NCBI GenBank assembly: GCA_963724495.1
Contig: CAVRUZ010000002.1
Coordinates: 310,001-374,000 of the forward strand
From: CAVRUZ01 sp963724495
Lineage (GTDB): Bacteria; Actinomycetota; Actinomycetes; Propionibacteriales; DAIQRJ01
Direction of reading: 5' to 3'
DNA length: 64,000 nt
Part shown: positions 9,789 through 18,920 of the stretch, piece after piece
Layout: the number at the start of each line of letters is the position of its first letter
How positions within the stretch are numbered: position 1 is the stretch's first letter
Program-made: the position numbers and the translations under genes
The notes under the pieces: model-generated
Seen by the model: the letters and a program-made list of their open reading frames with translations, nothing else
What the model was told of the DNA's origin: nothing
The model's database searches: none

Positions 9789-11471
9789 TCAGCTACGCCT
9801 GGCGATCACCCGGTACAGCTCAGGGTCCTCATCCCCATAGACCGACAGCCCCGTGCCCTCTTGCTCGTCCAACACGTCGAAGCCATATCGCTGGTGCAGC
9901 GCGTGTCCGAAGGCCGGCCCGCTCTGGAAGCGGCGGTAGTGCCCGCTGAAGGTCTTGGACCGAGCCTCGTCCTTGTCGGTGCGGAACTCCGCCGCCAGCA
10001 TGTCGCCGGGCCGGGCCAGGTCAGCGATCGTTCGCATGAGCGTCTCTTGCACATCCTCGGGCACGGAGTGCAGGAAGAACCGGAGGTAGAACACGACCGG
10101 CACGGCTGGGTCCGCCGTGGCACTGGCGAGCACGGCGCTCACGTCGTCTGCGACGGCGACGTCACAGACTTCGAACCGCACCCGATCCGCGAGGCCCAAC
10201 TCCTGCGCCTTGTCCAGGGCGTGCTGGACACCGATCGCCGAGCGGTCCAGGCCGAGCACCGACCGCCCCGCGCTTGCGAATGCGTGCGAGTCGCGACCAT
10301 CGCCGCACCCGATGTCGATGATGTGGCCGGGGATGTCCGGCCAGCTGTTGACCTTCTCGAAGAACGTCGAGCCCGTGGCGACATCCGTCCGCGCATAGAA
10401 GTTGGCCCAGTAGACCGTCTGTGCGTAGGACGGCGGGATGATCCCCTCCCATGCGCGCCTGGTCCGCTCGCGCGTCCACATGAACCCGGGCTGCGGCTTG
10501 CGCCAGCCGGAGCCGTAGACGTGTTCGACGACCTGCGTGTCGTTGCTGGGGACGAGGACCCGGCTGCCGAGGAACTCGATCTCCTTCGTGCCCTTCCAGT
10601 CCGACAGCATCACCTCCGTGTTCCCGGCGACGCCCCAGGGGACGGCCAGCCGGCCAGCGGCATCGAAGTAGAGGTGGAAGACGTCGATCCTGAAACTGTG
10701 ATCACCGATCGGGTGCACGTGCAGGACGGTCTGCTTGAGGTCGACGTCGTATCCCCGCTCCACCAGCAGGAGGGCAATGTCTCGCAACTCTCTCGCGGCA
10801 TCTCTCCCGTCCGTGTGCTTGGACACGTAGGCAGAGTCGAAGTCCAGGTCGTGGCCGATGACTCCGCCCTCACGGACAGCCCCGAGCAAGCTGCCGAAGA
10901 AGAGGAACAGGTCGTAGCCATGGACCTCGTACAGGACCTGGCGGACGCCGTCGTACAGGTTCAGGACCGCCGCCTGCCATTCGGTGTCCACCTTCTTCGA
11001 CAGCTGGAGCCGACCGGTCTGGCCGAACACATAGCCTTCGGACATCTCAGCGCGCAGCCGCTTGAGACTGCGTCGCCCAGGCTTCTTGGGCACGAGGTAC
11101 ATGCCGACGCCCGCGATGGGCAGCGGCGTCCCGTTCGCTCGAACCGTGAGCTTGTTCTTGGGACCGGCGTATTTCCAGACGTCTGAGAACCGCAGGCGGA
11201 AGGACCGCGCCTCTCCGAGTGCCTCCCGGTCGCTGCGCGCCGTCGTGGCCCACCCGGCGGTCACCTCGAGTTCGTCGACGTGCAGGCTCACCCGGATGGG
11301 CTTGGCGTGAGGCGGGGCGGCCACCCAGCCGGCCGCCTCCCTCTGGGTGAACACCTCCACAAGGCCGGTCGGCAGGATCCGCACCCGGCTCCTCAGCGAC
11401 TGGCGCGCTGCACGGCTCCTGCGACGGATCGCCTGCTCTATTCGACGCCTGTTCAGCGGAAGAACACGCAC
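9789..11471 (-). CDS. LicD-type nucleotidyltransferase fused to a SAM methyltransferase
   Basis: A 560-residue two-domain protein. Around residues 190-260 lies a LicD/FKTN-like domain, with LFFGSLLGAVREGGVIGHD followed by DLDFDSAY and a later RIDVFHLYF. LicD enzymes transfer phosphocholine or similar groups to surface glycans. The C-terminal part is a class I methyltransferase with IIDIGCGDGRDSHAFA (SAM motif I) and LGLDRS. An N-terminal region of about 150 residues is unassigned. Together they suggest decoration of a cell-surface polymer. It ends convergent with the amidohydrolase gene and is read from its own promoter. Confidence 0.75.
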   Translation of the reverse strand: MRVLPLNRRRIEQAIRRRSRAARQSLRSRVRILPTGLVEVFTQREAAGWVAAPPHAKPIRVSLHVDELEVTAGWATTARSDREALGEARSFRLRFSDVWKYAGPKNKLTVRANGTPLPIAGVGMYLVPKKPGRRSLKRLRAEMSEGYVFGQTGRLQLSKKVDTEWQAAVLNLYDGVRQVLYEVHGYDLFLFFGSLLGAVREGGVIGHDLDFDSAYVSKHTDGRDAARELRDIALLLVERGYDVDLKQTVLHVHPIGDHSFRIDVFHLYFDAAGRLAVPWGVAGNTEVMLSDWKGTKEIEFLGSRVLVPSNDTQVVEHVYGSGWRKPQPGFMWTRERTRRAWEGIIPPSYAQTVYWANFYARTDVATGSTFFEKVNSWPDIPGHIIDIGCGDGRDSHAFASAGRSVLGLDRSAIGVQHALDKAQELGLADRVRFEVCDVAVADDVSAVLASATADPAVPVVFYLRFFLHSVPEDVQETLMRTIADLARPGDMLAAEFRTDKDEARSKTFSGHYRRFQSGPAFGHALHQRYGFDVLDEQEGTGLSVYGDEDPELYRVIARRS

Positions 11472-11594
11472 GCACCACGTCCCTTTGGAGAAGTCGCCCA
11501 GACCGTAGCGGGTGGGCCGTACACCGACAGCATGGGGCGGCAGATGTACCCCTGCGCCGAACGCCTGACGCGCGCGACTGTCCCATCGTCCGCC

Positions 11595-13172
11595 TCAGCC
11601 ACGACGCGCAGCGCGCCGAATCGCAACCGGATGCAGTTCGCTGTCCTCGTCCAGCGGTGTCGGCCGGCGGGGAAGCACCAGCACGCTGACGCACAGGAGG
11701 ACGGCTCCGGCGAGGGCCGCCACGAAGACGTTGTGCACGCCGGAGGCAAAACCTTGGCGCACCGACTCGACCACTTCCGCCGGCAGCGACCCGGGATGCT
11801 GGAGCACCTCTCCGGCCTCGTCGGCCGTCGCGGGCATCGCCACACCGGGAGAAGCGGGCGCGTCGGCCAGAGCACGCACGAGTCCGGCGTTGGCGACCGC
11901 GCCGAACAGTGCGGCTCCGATCGCGCTGCCGCTCGACCTCGCGAACATCGCCGCCCCGGTGACGACCCCACGGCGGGCCCAGCCGACAACGGACTGCATG
12001 GCGATCAGCGTGGGGCTGGCGACCAGCCCCATGCCGAGACCGAGGACGAAGCAGCAGCCGGCCACCCAGGCGATCGTGCTGTCGTGGCCGATCCGCACCA
12101 TGCCGATCGACGCCACGAGCGACAGCGCCGCGCCGATCAGCGACGTGTTGCGGAATCCGATCCGCAGGTACAGGCGGCCGGACAGCGATGCGGCGATCGG
12201 CCACCCCATCGACAGCGTCGCGACGGTGAAGCCGGCGACGAGCGGTGTCTGGTGCAGGACGTACTCGACGTACGACGGGACGAACGAGGTGAGGCCGACC
12301 ACCAGAGCGCCGACCGCAAGCTGGACCACGCAGCTCGCCGACAGCATGCGGCTCCGGAACAGCCAGAGTCCGAGGATCGGCTCGGCGGCCCGGCGTTCGA
12401 CGAACACGAAGATCACGATGGCCGCCACCGTGATCGCGCCGAGGGCCAGGCTCTGCCACGCCGCCCAACCCCAGGTGACCCCTCCTTGGAGCAACCCGAG
12501 CAGCAACGCCGCGCCGCCAACCGCGACAGCCGCAGCACCTGCGTAGTCGACGCTGTGGCGCTGGTGCGGGACGTCCTCCTTGAGCCCGCGCAGCAGCATG
12601 ACGAGTGCCAGCGCACCGACCGGGAAGTTGATGGCGAATATCCACCGCCAGGAGACGAACTGGCTGAACACGCCGCCCAACGCTGGGCCCAGCACCGACG
12701 ACAGAGCCCAGACGCTGGCGAGGTAGCCCTGCGCCTTCGCCCGCTCGGCGATCGTGTAGATGTCGCCGGCGATCGTCATCGAGATCGGCTGGATCGCACC
12801 CGCACCGAGCCCCTGGACGAGCCGGCCGAAGATCAGGACCCCCATCGACGGCGCGACCAGGCAGATCAGCGAGCCGGCCAGAAAGATGCTGACGCCGAAG
12901 ACCATCAGCGGGCGTCGGCCGCGCATGTCGGCGAGCTTCCCGTACAGCGGCACCGAGACGGCCTGGGTGAGCAGGTAGGCCGAGAAGAGCCACGGGAACG
13001 AGGCGAATCCGCCGAGATCGCCGACGATCGACGGCACTGCGGTGGCCAGGATCGTCGAGTCCAGCGCCACCAACGCGATCGAGAGCATCAGCGCGATCAG
13101 CACCGGGCCGCGGTCGGAGCGGAAACCGACCTGACCACCGGTGACGGCCGGCTCCTGCATCGAGGACGTCAC
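11595..13172 (-). CDS. MFS drug exporter, DHA2 family (14 membrane segments)
   Basis: Proton-coupled exporter of the EmrB/QacA/LfrA type, 525 residues with about 14 hydrophobic segments. Motif C-like DSTILATAVPSI in the first helix and motif A GKLADMRGRRPLM between helices 2 and 3 are present. The GTG at 13172 overlaps the stop of the DUF3054 gene as GTGA, so it is chosen over longer upstream frames; an ATG lies four codons later. The polar tail ends in an Arg-rich stretch. Substrate is unknown. Confidence 0.9.
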   Translation of the reverse strand: MTSSMQEPAVTGGQVGFRSDRGPVLIALMLSIALVALDSTILATAVPSIVGDLGGFASFPWLFSAYLLTQAVSVPLYGKLADMRGRRPLMVFGVSIFLAGSLICLVAPSMGVLIFGRLVQGLGAGAIQPISMTIAGDIYTIAERAKAQGYLASVWALSSVLGPALGGVFSQFVSWRWIFAINFPVGALALVMLLRGLKEDVPHQRHSVDYAGAAAVAVGGAALLLGLLQGGVTWGWAAWQSLALGAITVAAIVIFVFVERRAAEPILGLWLFRSRMLSASCVVQLAVGALVVGLTSFVPSYVEYVLHQTPLVAGFTVATLSMGWPIAASLSGRLYLRIGFRNTSLIGAALSLVASIGMVRIGHDSTIAWVAGCCFVLGLGMGLVASPTLIAMQSVVGWARRGVVTGAAMFARSSGSAIGAALFGAVANAGLVRALADAPASPGVAMPATADEAGEVLQHPGSLPAEVVESVRQGFASGVHNVFVAALAGAVLLCVSVLVLPRRPTPLDEDSELHPVAIRRAARRG

Positions 13173-13588
13173 GCTCGGAGCACCCGGCGTCGAACTGCGA
13201 CGAGCAACCGCCAGCCGACGATGAACATGGCCAGGACGAGCGTCGCGACTGCAATGAACGACGGCGCGGTCCCCGCCCCGGTGAGTGCGCGCAGCAGCAT
13301 CCCGACAACGACGGTGGAGAGCCAGATCGCGACACCGGTCGGCATCATCGCGACAGGTGACCGCCAGGCCCGGGAGAAGAGCCAGCCGAGAGCGGCTCCG
13401 GCGAGGAACGGCCAGGCGGTGGCCCAGAGGGCGGCCAGCCCGCTGAGCCCGTCGTGACTCGCGCGGCCGATGGCCGCGAAGACCACGACGCACGACAGGT
13501 CCGCGAGCAGGGCCACCAGCACGACGCCCACGCCGGACCGGGCTCCGGTTGCCGACGAGGACGTGGACCGGGAGGCGGGCGCGGGCAT
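13169..13588 (-). CDS. DUF3054 membrane protein
   Basis: 139 residues with four predicted membrane segments, beginning after a Ser-rich leader and containing RASHDGLSGLAALWATAWPF and the helix WRSPVAMMPTGVAIWL. This matches the DUF3054 family of small actinobacterial membrane proteins, whose function is unknown. It is the first gene of a two-gene minus-strand operon with the DHA2 exporter and is divergent from rpsP. Confidence 0.75.
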   Translation of the reverse strand: MPAPASRSTSSSATGARSGVGVVLVALLADLSCVVVFAAIGRASHDGLSGLAALWATAWPFLAGAALGWLFSRAWRSPVAMMPTGVAIWLSTVVVGMLLRALTGAGTAPSFIAVATLVLAMFIVGWRLLVAVRRRVLRA

Positions 13589-13689
13589 GGTCGACCATCC
13601 TAAAGAGCAACAGCGGTCCGAACCGGCGCTGTCTCGGCGGGGCCTGCAGCCATCGGCTCCCGCCCGGAGACTCGTCGGTTACCCGATGC

Positions 13690-13712
13690 GTCGCAGGTCT
13701 GGCAGAATCGCA
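13690..13712 (+). promoter_or_regulatory. Candidate rpsP promoter (-10 CAGAAT)
   Basis: The divergent gap 13589-13850 contains CTGGCAGAAT at 13699-13708, resembling the -10 regions seen before actinobacterial rpsP genes. A similar TGTGGCAGACT stands about 135 bp before rplS at 16293-16303. No good -35 box is seen. The ribosome site for rpsP (GAGGGAGA) lies near 13832. Support is by resemblance only. Confidence 0.3.
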
Positions 13713-13850
13713 TGTCGGCGTGACGGTCGGTGCCCTCTCACCACCAGCCGCGCCACCCGCGAGAGTCGTTCGCCGCTGTCCCCTGCATCGGGGGAGGCGC
13801 CGCAGCGCCAGCTCTCACCCGAGTTCGAATCCGAGGGAGACACCACCCAC

Positions 13851-14506
13851 GTGGCCGTCAAGATCCGTTTGAAGCGCATGGGCAAGATCCGTGCGCCGCA
13901 CTTCCGCATCGTCGTCGCCGACGCCCGCGTCAAGCGGGATGGCGTCACCATCGAGGAGATCGGGGTGTACAACCCCAAGCTCGAGCCGAGCCTCATCCGG
14001 GTGGACGCCGAGCGGGTGGCCCACTGGCTGAGCGTCGGTGCCCAGCCCACCGAGTCTGTTCGTGCGCTGCTGTCCAAGACCGGCGACTGGCAGAAGTTCA
14101 AGGGCGAGCCCGCGCCGCCGCCGCTGCTCGAGCAGCCGGTGAAGCGCGGACGCCGCGAGCTCTTCGACGAGGCTCTGGCCGCGTCGCACAGCGAGCTGCG
14201 GACCGAGGCGGTCACTGCCAAGAAGGCTGCGGCGAAGTCGGCCGAGCCCAAGGCGGACAAGGCTCCGAGCCGAAGGCCGAGAAGGCTCGAGCCGAAGGCC
14301 GAGAAGGCTCCGAGCCGAAGGCCGAGAAGAGCACCGAGCCCAAGGCGCGCAAGGCCGTCGAGGCGTCGGCCGTGTCGACCGAGATCCCGGAGCCGTCACT
14401 CGAGGCGGCCGAGGCAATCGATGCCGAGGCCAACGCTGACCAGCCGGTCGATGCCGCCGTGGCTGACGAGGCCACGGTTGCCGAGGCCAAGGCCGACGAG
14501 GCCTGA
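13851..14506 (+). CDS. rpsP: 30S ribosomal protein bS16 with extended C-terminal tail, frame broken near 14255-14330
   Basis: Small-subunit protein. VAVKIRLKRMGKIRAPHFRI through VGAQPTESVRALLSKTGDW is the complete conserved core. Beyond about residue 110 is an Ala/Lys/Glu tail built from a near-repeated unit (PKAEKA). Within those repeats the likely coding frame slips: the early part is in one frame, while an acidic tail ending SLEAAEAIDAEANADQP and stopping at 14506 is in another. Read straight through, the first frame would instead give an Arg/Pro-rich stretch joined to KhpA, which looks like shadow coding. Errors or slippage in the repeats are the best explanation. Confidence 0.85.
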
Positions 14507-14543
14507 GCCGCGTGACCCGAGTACCGAACGATCCCTGCAGCCG

Positions 14544-14783
14544 ATGATCACCGAGGCGCTGGAACACGTGGTGCGCGGCATCGTCGACCACCCCGACGAC
14601 GTCACCGTGCAGACGCGCGGCGGCCGGTCCGGGCTGATCTACGAGGTGCGCGTGCACCCCGACGACATCGGCCGCGTGATCGGTAGGCAGGGCCGTACAG
14701 CGACCGCCGTACGCACGGTGATCGGCGCGATCAGCGACACCGGCGGACGACCGCCCCGCATCGACTTCTCCGAGAAACGCTGA
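14544..14783 (+). CDS. khpA: KH-domain RNA-binding protein KhpA
   Basis: A 79-residue single-KH protein. The GxxG loop appears as IGRQGRTATAVRTVI, preceded by VHPDDIGRV. This gene lies between rpsP and rimM in most Gram-positive bacteria; its product binds RNA and, with KhpB/Jag, affects division and translation in firmicutes. Start ATG at 14544 is the usual N-terminus (MITEALEHVVRGIVDHPDDV). No stop separates it from one frame of rpsP because of the frame problem there. Confidence 0.92.
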   Translation: MITEALEHVVRGIVDHPDDVTVQTRGGRSGLIYEVRVHPDDIGRVIGRQGRTATAVRTVIGAISDTGGRPPRIDFSEKR

Positions 14784-14835
14784 TTCTCCAAGCGTGGTTA
14801 CGCGTTCGTCGGCCCGCGACGTTGGGCGACCGAGC

Positions 14836-15372
14836 GTGACGCGGCCGATGGTCGAGGTGCTGGTCGGCCGGGTGGGCAAGCCGCACGGGATCGGCGGCGA
14901 GGTGAGTATCGCGGTCCTCACCGACAGCCCGGATGCGCGGTTCGTGGTCGGTACCGACCTCGTCACCGAGCAGGACGGCCGCCGCGACTCGCTGCGCCTG
15001 GCGTCGGTTCGGCCCGATCGCGACCGGTTGCTGGTCACCTTCGAGGGCGTCACCGACCGGGACCAGGCAAGGCACCTCGCGGGTGTCCTGCTGCTCGCCC
15101 AGGTCGATCCGGACGAGCCGACCGACGACCCGGACGAGTTCCACGACCACCAGCTCATCGGCCTGTCCGCACGTCACGTCGACGGCAGCGTTCTCGGACC
15201 CGTGACCGACGTCGTGCACATGCCTCTGCAGGACGTGCTGGTGCTCGATCATGACGGCCGCGAGGTGCTCGTCCCGTTCGTGCAGGCCGTCGTGCCGAGC
15301 GTGGACGTCGGCGGCGGGACGCTGACCGTCGACCCGCCCGCCGGGCTGCTCGACGACGACGCGGACCGTTGA
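14836..15372 (+). CDS. rimM: Ribosome maturation factor RimM
   Basis: Assists 30S head assembly by binding uS19. The N-terminal barrel (VLVGRVGKPHGIGGEVSI) and PRC-barrel (LIGLSARHVDGSVLGPVTDV, then VLVPFVQAVVPSVDV) are both complete. Possible starts are GTG 14794, GTG 14836 and ATG 14848, none with a strong ribosome site; the conserved core begins at the third. It overlaps the following trmD frame region and is part of rpsP-khpA-rimM-trmD-rplS. Confidence 0.93.
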   Translation: MTRPMVEVLVGRVGKPHGIGGEVSIAVLTDSPDARFVVGTDLVTEQDGRRDSLRLASVRPDRDRLLVTFEGVTDRDQARHLAGVLLLAQVDPDEPTDDPDEFHDHQLIGLSARHVDGSVLGPVTDVVHMPLQDVLVLDHDGREVLVPFVQAVVPSVDVGGGTLTVDPPAGLLDDDADR

Positions 15373-15404
15373 CCGCGCCTCACGGGCACCGGGGACCGTT
15401 GATC

Positions 15405-16386
15405 GTGCGCATCGACGTCGTCACGATCTTTCCCGCCTTCCTCGAGCCGACCCGGCTGTCACTGCTGGGCAAGGCGATGACAGGCGGACTGGTCGACCTG
15501 CGCGTCCACGACCTCCGCGACTGGGCGCACGACCGGCACCGCAGCGTCGACGACACCCCCGCGGGCGGCGGGGCCGGCATGGTGATGCGCCCCGAACCCT
15601 GGGCACTGGCGCTCGCCGGCCTGGTGACCGATACAGATCTGGAGCGGGCGCAGACCCGTCGAGTCGGACCGTCCGCTGCTGGTCTTCCCGACGCCTGCCG
15701 GCGAGCTCTTCACCCAGCGGCACGCCGAGCAGTGGGCTCGCCGACCACAGCTGATCTTCGCCTGCGGGCGGTACGAGGGCATCGACCAGCGCGTCCTCGA
15801 CTACGCGCGCGCCGAACTGCCCGTCGACGTGGCCGAGGTGTCGATCGGTGACTACGTGCTGGCCGGCGGCGAGTCGGCGACGGTGGTGATGACCGAGGCC
15901 GTCACCCGGCTGCTTCCGGGTGTCGTGGGCAACCCCGACTCGCTGACCGAGGAGTCACACGGGCTCGGCTCGCCCGGCCTGCTCGAGTACCCGAGCTACA
16001 CCAAGCCGCAGGACTGGCGGGGATACCCGGTGCCCGAGGTGCTGCTGTCGGGTCACCATGCGGCGATCATGCGGTGGCGTCGCGACCAAGCCCTCCTGCG
16101 CACGGCCCGGCACCGGCCGGAACTGATCGCGGCACTCCCCGCCGGAGAGCTGGACGAGCGCGACCGGGCCGTTCTGGCCGAGGCCGGGAATCGAACCGGC
16201 GCCACGACGAGGGCTGACGCAGGTCGGCGCTTTGATGTCCCAACCCCGGGGAGTCCGGCGGCTCTCGCGGCATTCGTCTCGTACCCGCGCGCTGTGGCAG
16301 ACTTGCGAGCCGGTCCGGAAGCGTCGGCCGCGTTCCTGCCACAGGGGGAGCGTGGACAGCCCGACTGGGACCCCCCAAACACCTGA
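15405..16386 (+). CDS. trmD: tRNA (guanine-37-N1)-methyltransferase, frame broken near 15650
   Basis: Methylates G37 of tRNAs to prevent +1 frameshifting. RIDVVTIFPAFLEPTRLSLL begins at a GTG with GGGGA before it; the SPOUT knot appears as GRYEGIDQRV and SIGDYVLAGGE, then PEVLLSGHHAAI. The frame moves by +1 between about 15645 and 15660, after DTDLERAQTRR. TrmD is normally essential and single copy, so a base-call error is likely. The frame also runs about 75 residues past the usual C-terminus, over the presumed rplS promoter, so the true stop may be earlier. Confidence 0.9.
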
Positions 16387-16437
16387 CGGCCCACTGGGCC
16401 CGACCGATCGTGACCTGTGGCACGCCGAGGAGACACC

Positions 16438-16788
16438 ATGCAGACGCTGGATGCCATCGACAAGGCGGGCCTCCGCTCCGACATCCCCGACTTCCGCGCA
16501 GGCGACACCCTGAAGGTGCACGTGCGCGTCGTGGAGGGATCCCGCTCTCGTGTGCAGTTGTTCCAGGGCGTGTGCATCGGCCGCTCCGGCGACGGCATCC
16601 GCGAGACCTTCCGCGTGCGCAAGCTGAGCTTCGGTGTCGGCGTCGAGCGCGTCTTCCCGGTGCACAGCCCCATCGTCGAGAAGATCGAGGTCGCCACCCA
16701 CGGTGACGTGCGCCGCGCAAAGCTGTACTACATCCGCGGCCTGCGCGGGAAGGCCGCCAAGATCAAGGAAAAGCGGTACTCGCGCTGA
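16438..16788 (+). CDS. rplS: 50S ribosomal protein bL19
   Basis: 116 residues, complete, located at the 30S-50S interface. Conserved stretches include FRAGDTLKVHVRVVEGSRSR, QLFQGVCIGRSGDGI and the C-terminal RRAKLYYIRGLRGKAAKIKE. ATG at 16438 follows GAGGAG at good spacing. It lies in the usual position after trmD and before lepB. Confidence 0.97.
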   Translation: MQTLDAIDKAGLRSDIPDFRAGDTLKVHVRVVEGSRSRVQLFQGVCIGRSGDGIRETFRVRKLSFGVGVERVFPVHSPIVEKIEVATHGDVRRAKLYYIRGLRGKAAKIKEKRYSR

Positions 16789-16853
16789 GCGAAAGCGGTT
16801 GGGTCCCTCGGTTCCACCTTGGCGGAACCGGCGGCCGATAGGCTCGGGGGGCG

Positions 16854-17750
16854 ATGACAGTTCAAAAGAGCACACCACTCACGGGCGGTGACGACGCCGG
16901 CGGCCGCCACAGCGCCACTGCCTCGGCGAGCAGCAAGGGCAAGCGCCGACAGCGTTCGTTCTGGGCTGAACTGCCGTTCCTCGTGGTGCTCGCCTTCGTG
17001 CTCGCCCTGTTGGTCCGGGCGTTTCTCGTGCAGGCGTTCTACATCCCGTCGGAGTCGATGGAGAACACGCTGCTGATCAACGACAAGGTCGTGGTCAACA
17101 AGCTGGCGTACAAGGTGGGCGACATCCACCGCGGCGACATCGTGGTCTTCAACGTCATCGGGCTGTGGAAGACCCAGGCCGAGTACGACGAGGAGATGCG
17201 GGCGATCGCACCGACGAACCCACTCGCCAAGGCCGTCTCGACGGTGGCCGGTTACATCGGGTTCTCCCAGCTCGACCGCGACTACTACATCAAGCGCGCC
17301 ATCGGCGTCGCCGGTGACACCGTCGCCTGCTGCGACTCCAACGGCCACGTCACGGTGAACAAGGTGCCGTTGACCGAGAACGGCACCGGCGGGTACCTCT
17401 ACCCCGGCTCGGAGCCTTCTGAGACGCCCTTCTCGGTGACCGTGCCCGCGGGTTATATCTGGGTGATGGGCGACAACCGGCAGAACTCCTCGGACTCACG
17501 GGCCCATCGCGGGTCTCCCGGTGGCGGGGCCGTTCCGGAGTCTGCGGTCACCGGCCGAGCTTTCGCCCTCCTCTACCCGTTCAGTCGCGCCACCTGGTTC
17601 TCCACTCCGTCCACGTTCCAGCAGCGGTCCCTGACCGAGGGAGCCGGTGTCCCGGCGGTCCCGGGTTCCGCGACGGTCCCGGAAACCGCGCTCTCTGCTG
17701 CCGCGCTCGCGGTCGTGACGGCGCGTCGGCGGCGTCAGCGAGCCGCCTGA
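16854..17750 (+). CDS. lepB: Signal peptidase I
   Basis: Membrane-anchored serine protease that removes signal peptides. A cytoplasmic basic leader (residues 1-34) is followed by one membrane helix (about 38-62). The catalytic Ser68 lies in PSESMENT, the catalytic Lys147 in YYIKRAIG, and box E in GDNRQNSSDSR. A second hydrophobic Ala-rich segment with an Arg tail closes the 298-residue protein. Its stop overlaps the rnhB ATG (TGATG). The lepB-rnhB-DUF2469 order downstream of rplS is standard in actinomycetes. Confidence 0.95.
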   Translation: MTVQKSTPLTGGDDAGGRHSATASASSKGKRRQRSFWAELPFLVVLAFVLALLVRAFLVQAFYIPSESMENTLLINDKVVVNKLAYKVGDIHRGDIVVFNVIGLWKTQAEYDEEMRAIAPTNPLAKAVSTVAGYIGFSQLDRDYYIKRAIGVAGDTVACCDSNGHVTVNKVPLTENGTGGYLYPGSEPSETPFSVTVPAGYIWVMGDNRQNSSDSRAHRGSPGGGAVPESAVTGRAFALLYPFSRATWFSTPSTFQQRSLTEGAGVPAVPGSATVPETALSAAALAVVTARRRRQRAA

Positions 17751-18577
17751 TGCCGGCTCCCTGGCCGGCCACCGCTGTCCTGCCGGAATCTGGCTCGTCC
17801 ACGACGGAGGAGGCGGCGGCCTGGCCGCCGGTTCCGCCGCGCGTGCTGGTTCGCCGCGAAGCCGGCCTCTACGCCTACCAGCAGGCGCTGGCCCGCGCAG
17901 GGCTGGCGCCGGTCGCCGGCGCCGACGAGGCCGGGCGCGGTGCCTGCGCCGGCCCGCTGGTCGCGGCCGCGGTCATCCTTCCGGAGGGTCGCCGTGGGCA
18001 GATCGACGAGCTGAACGACTCGAAGCTGCTCACACCGGCCGCTCGCGAGCGCTGCTACGCGCGGATCGTCGATGCCGCTCTGGCGTGGTCAGTGGTGGTC
18101 AGCTCGCCGCAGGAGTGCGACCGGCTCGGCATGCACCGGGTGAACGTCGAGGCCCTGCGCAGGAGCATCCGCCGGCTCGAGGTGCGGCCTGCCTACGTCC
18201 TCACCGACGGCTTCGGGGTCGACGGCGTCGGGGTCGACGGGCTGGCGGTGTGGAAGGGCGACCGGGTCGCCGCCTGCATAGCGGCCGCCTCGATCCTGGC
18301 GAAGGTGACACGCGACCGGATCATGGTGCGCTTGCACGACACCTACCCGCAGTACGACTTCGCGACGCACAAGGGCTACTGCACCGCCGAGCACGGCGAT
18401 GCCATGCGCCGGTACGGCCCTTCGCCGGTGCACCGGATGAAGTGGGACAACGTGATCGCCGCCTCGGTCGCCTACGAGTCCGCGCGCGTCCGACTCGCCG
18501 GCCGGCAGGTGCCGGAGACACCGGGCGAGAAGTCGGCGGCGTCGGCGATGGGTGATGAGTCCGGAGCTGCTTGGTGA
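17750..18577 (+). CDS. rnhB: Ribonuclease HII
   Basis: Cleaves RNA in RNA-DNA hybrids and at single ribonucleotides. The acidic active site begins at GADEAGRGACAGPLVAAAV (about residue 58), followed by NDSKLL, a long insert and SILAKVTRDRIM; HKGYCTAEH is the RNase HII C-terminal signature. An N-terminal extension of about 55 residues and a short acidic tail surround the core, giving 275 residues. The start coincides with the lepB stop. Asp at YVLTDGF is the expected third acidic ligand. Confidence 0.95.
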   Translation: MPAPWPATAVLPESGSSTTEEAAAWPPVPPRVLVRREAGLYAYQQALARAGLAPVAGADEAGRGACAGPLVAAAVILPEGRRGQIDELNDSKLLTPAARERCYARIVDAALAWSVVVSSPQECDRLGMHRVNVEALRRSIRRLEVRPAYVLTDGFGVDGVGVDGLAVWKGDRVAACIAAASILAKVTRDRIMVRLHDTYPQYDFATHKGYCTAEHGDAMRRYGPSPVHRMKWDNVIAASVAYESARVRLAGRQVPETPGEKSAASAMGDESGAAW

Positions 18578-18888
18578 GTACCGAGGACCTCGAGCGCTAC
18601 GAATCGGAGATCGAACTCGCCCTGTACCGCGAGTACAAGGACGTCGTGAACCTGTTCAAGTTCGTCGTCGAGACCGAGCGCCGCTTCTACCTGGCCAACG
18701 CCGTCGACCTGAAGGTCCGCAGCGACGGTGGCGAGGTGTACTTCGAGGTCACGATGTCCGACGCCTGGGTCTGGGACATGTACCGCACGGCCCGCTTCGT
18801 CAAGAACGTCAAGGTCGTGACCTTCCGCGACGTGAACGTCGAGGAGCTGTCGAAGTCCGAGCTCGACCCCAAGGACGCCGGCCTCTAG
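18574..18888 (+). CDS. DUF2469 protein
   Basis: A 104-residue, acidic, fully conserved-looking actinobacterial protein (EDLERYESEIELALYREYKD, then VWDMYRTARFVKNVKV). Its function is unknown; it is almost always next to rnhB in this phylum. The GTG at 18574 overlaps the rnhB stop as GTGA with GGAG upstream, and is preferred over the TTG one codon earlier. Confidence 0.93.
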   Translation: MSTEDLERYESEIELALYREYKDVVNLFKFVVETERRFYLANAVDLKVRSDGGEVYFEVTMSDAWVWDMYRTARFVKNVKVVTFRDVNVEELSKSELDPKDAGL

Positions 18889-18920
18889 CCACCGGTCCTG
18901 CATCCGCCAGGCGCCGGTGA

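Noticed and set aside
11280..13457. Long plus-strand frame opposite the DHA2 exporter
   Set aside because: His/Gln/Arg-rich shadow; the minus strand carries membrane segments and MFS motifs.
13851..14783. Real rpsP-khpA gene fusion
   Set aside because: The joining segment is Arg/Pro-rich shadow sequence; an acidic frame with a stop at 14506 is more natural.
16170..16200. tRNA T-arm-like motif on the minus strand (GGTTCGATTCCC)
   Set aside because: The flanking stem has mismatches at two positions, and no matching acceptor, D or anticodon arm can be traced; it falls in the TrmD tail.
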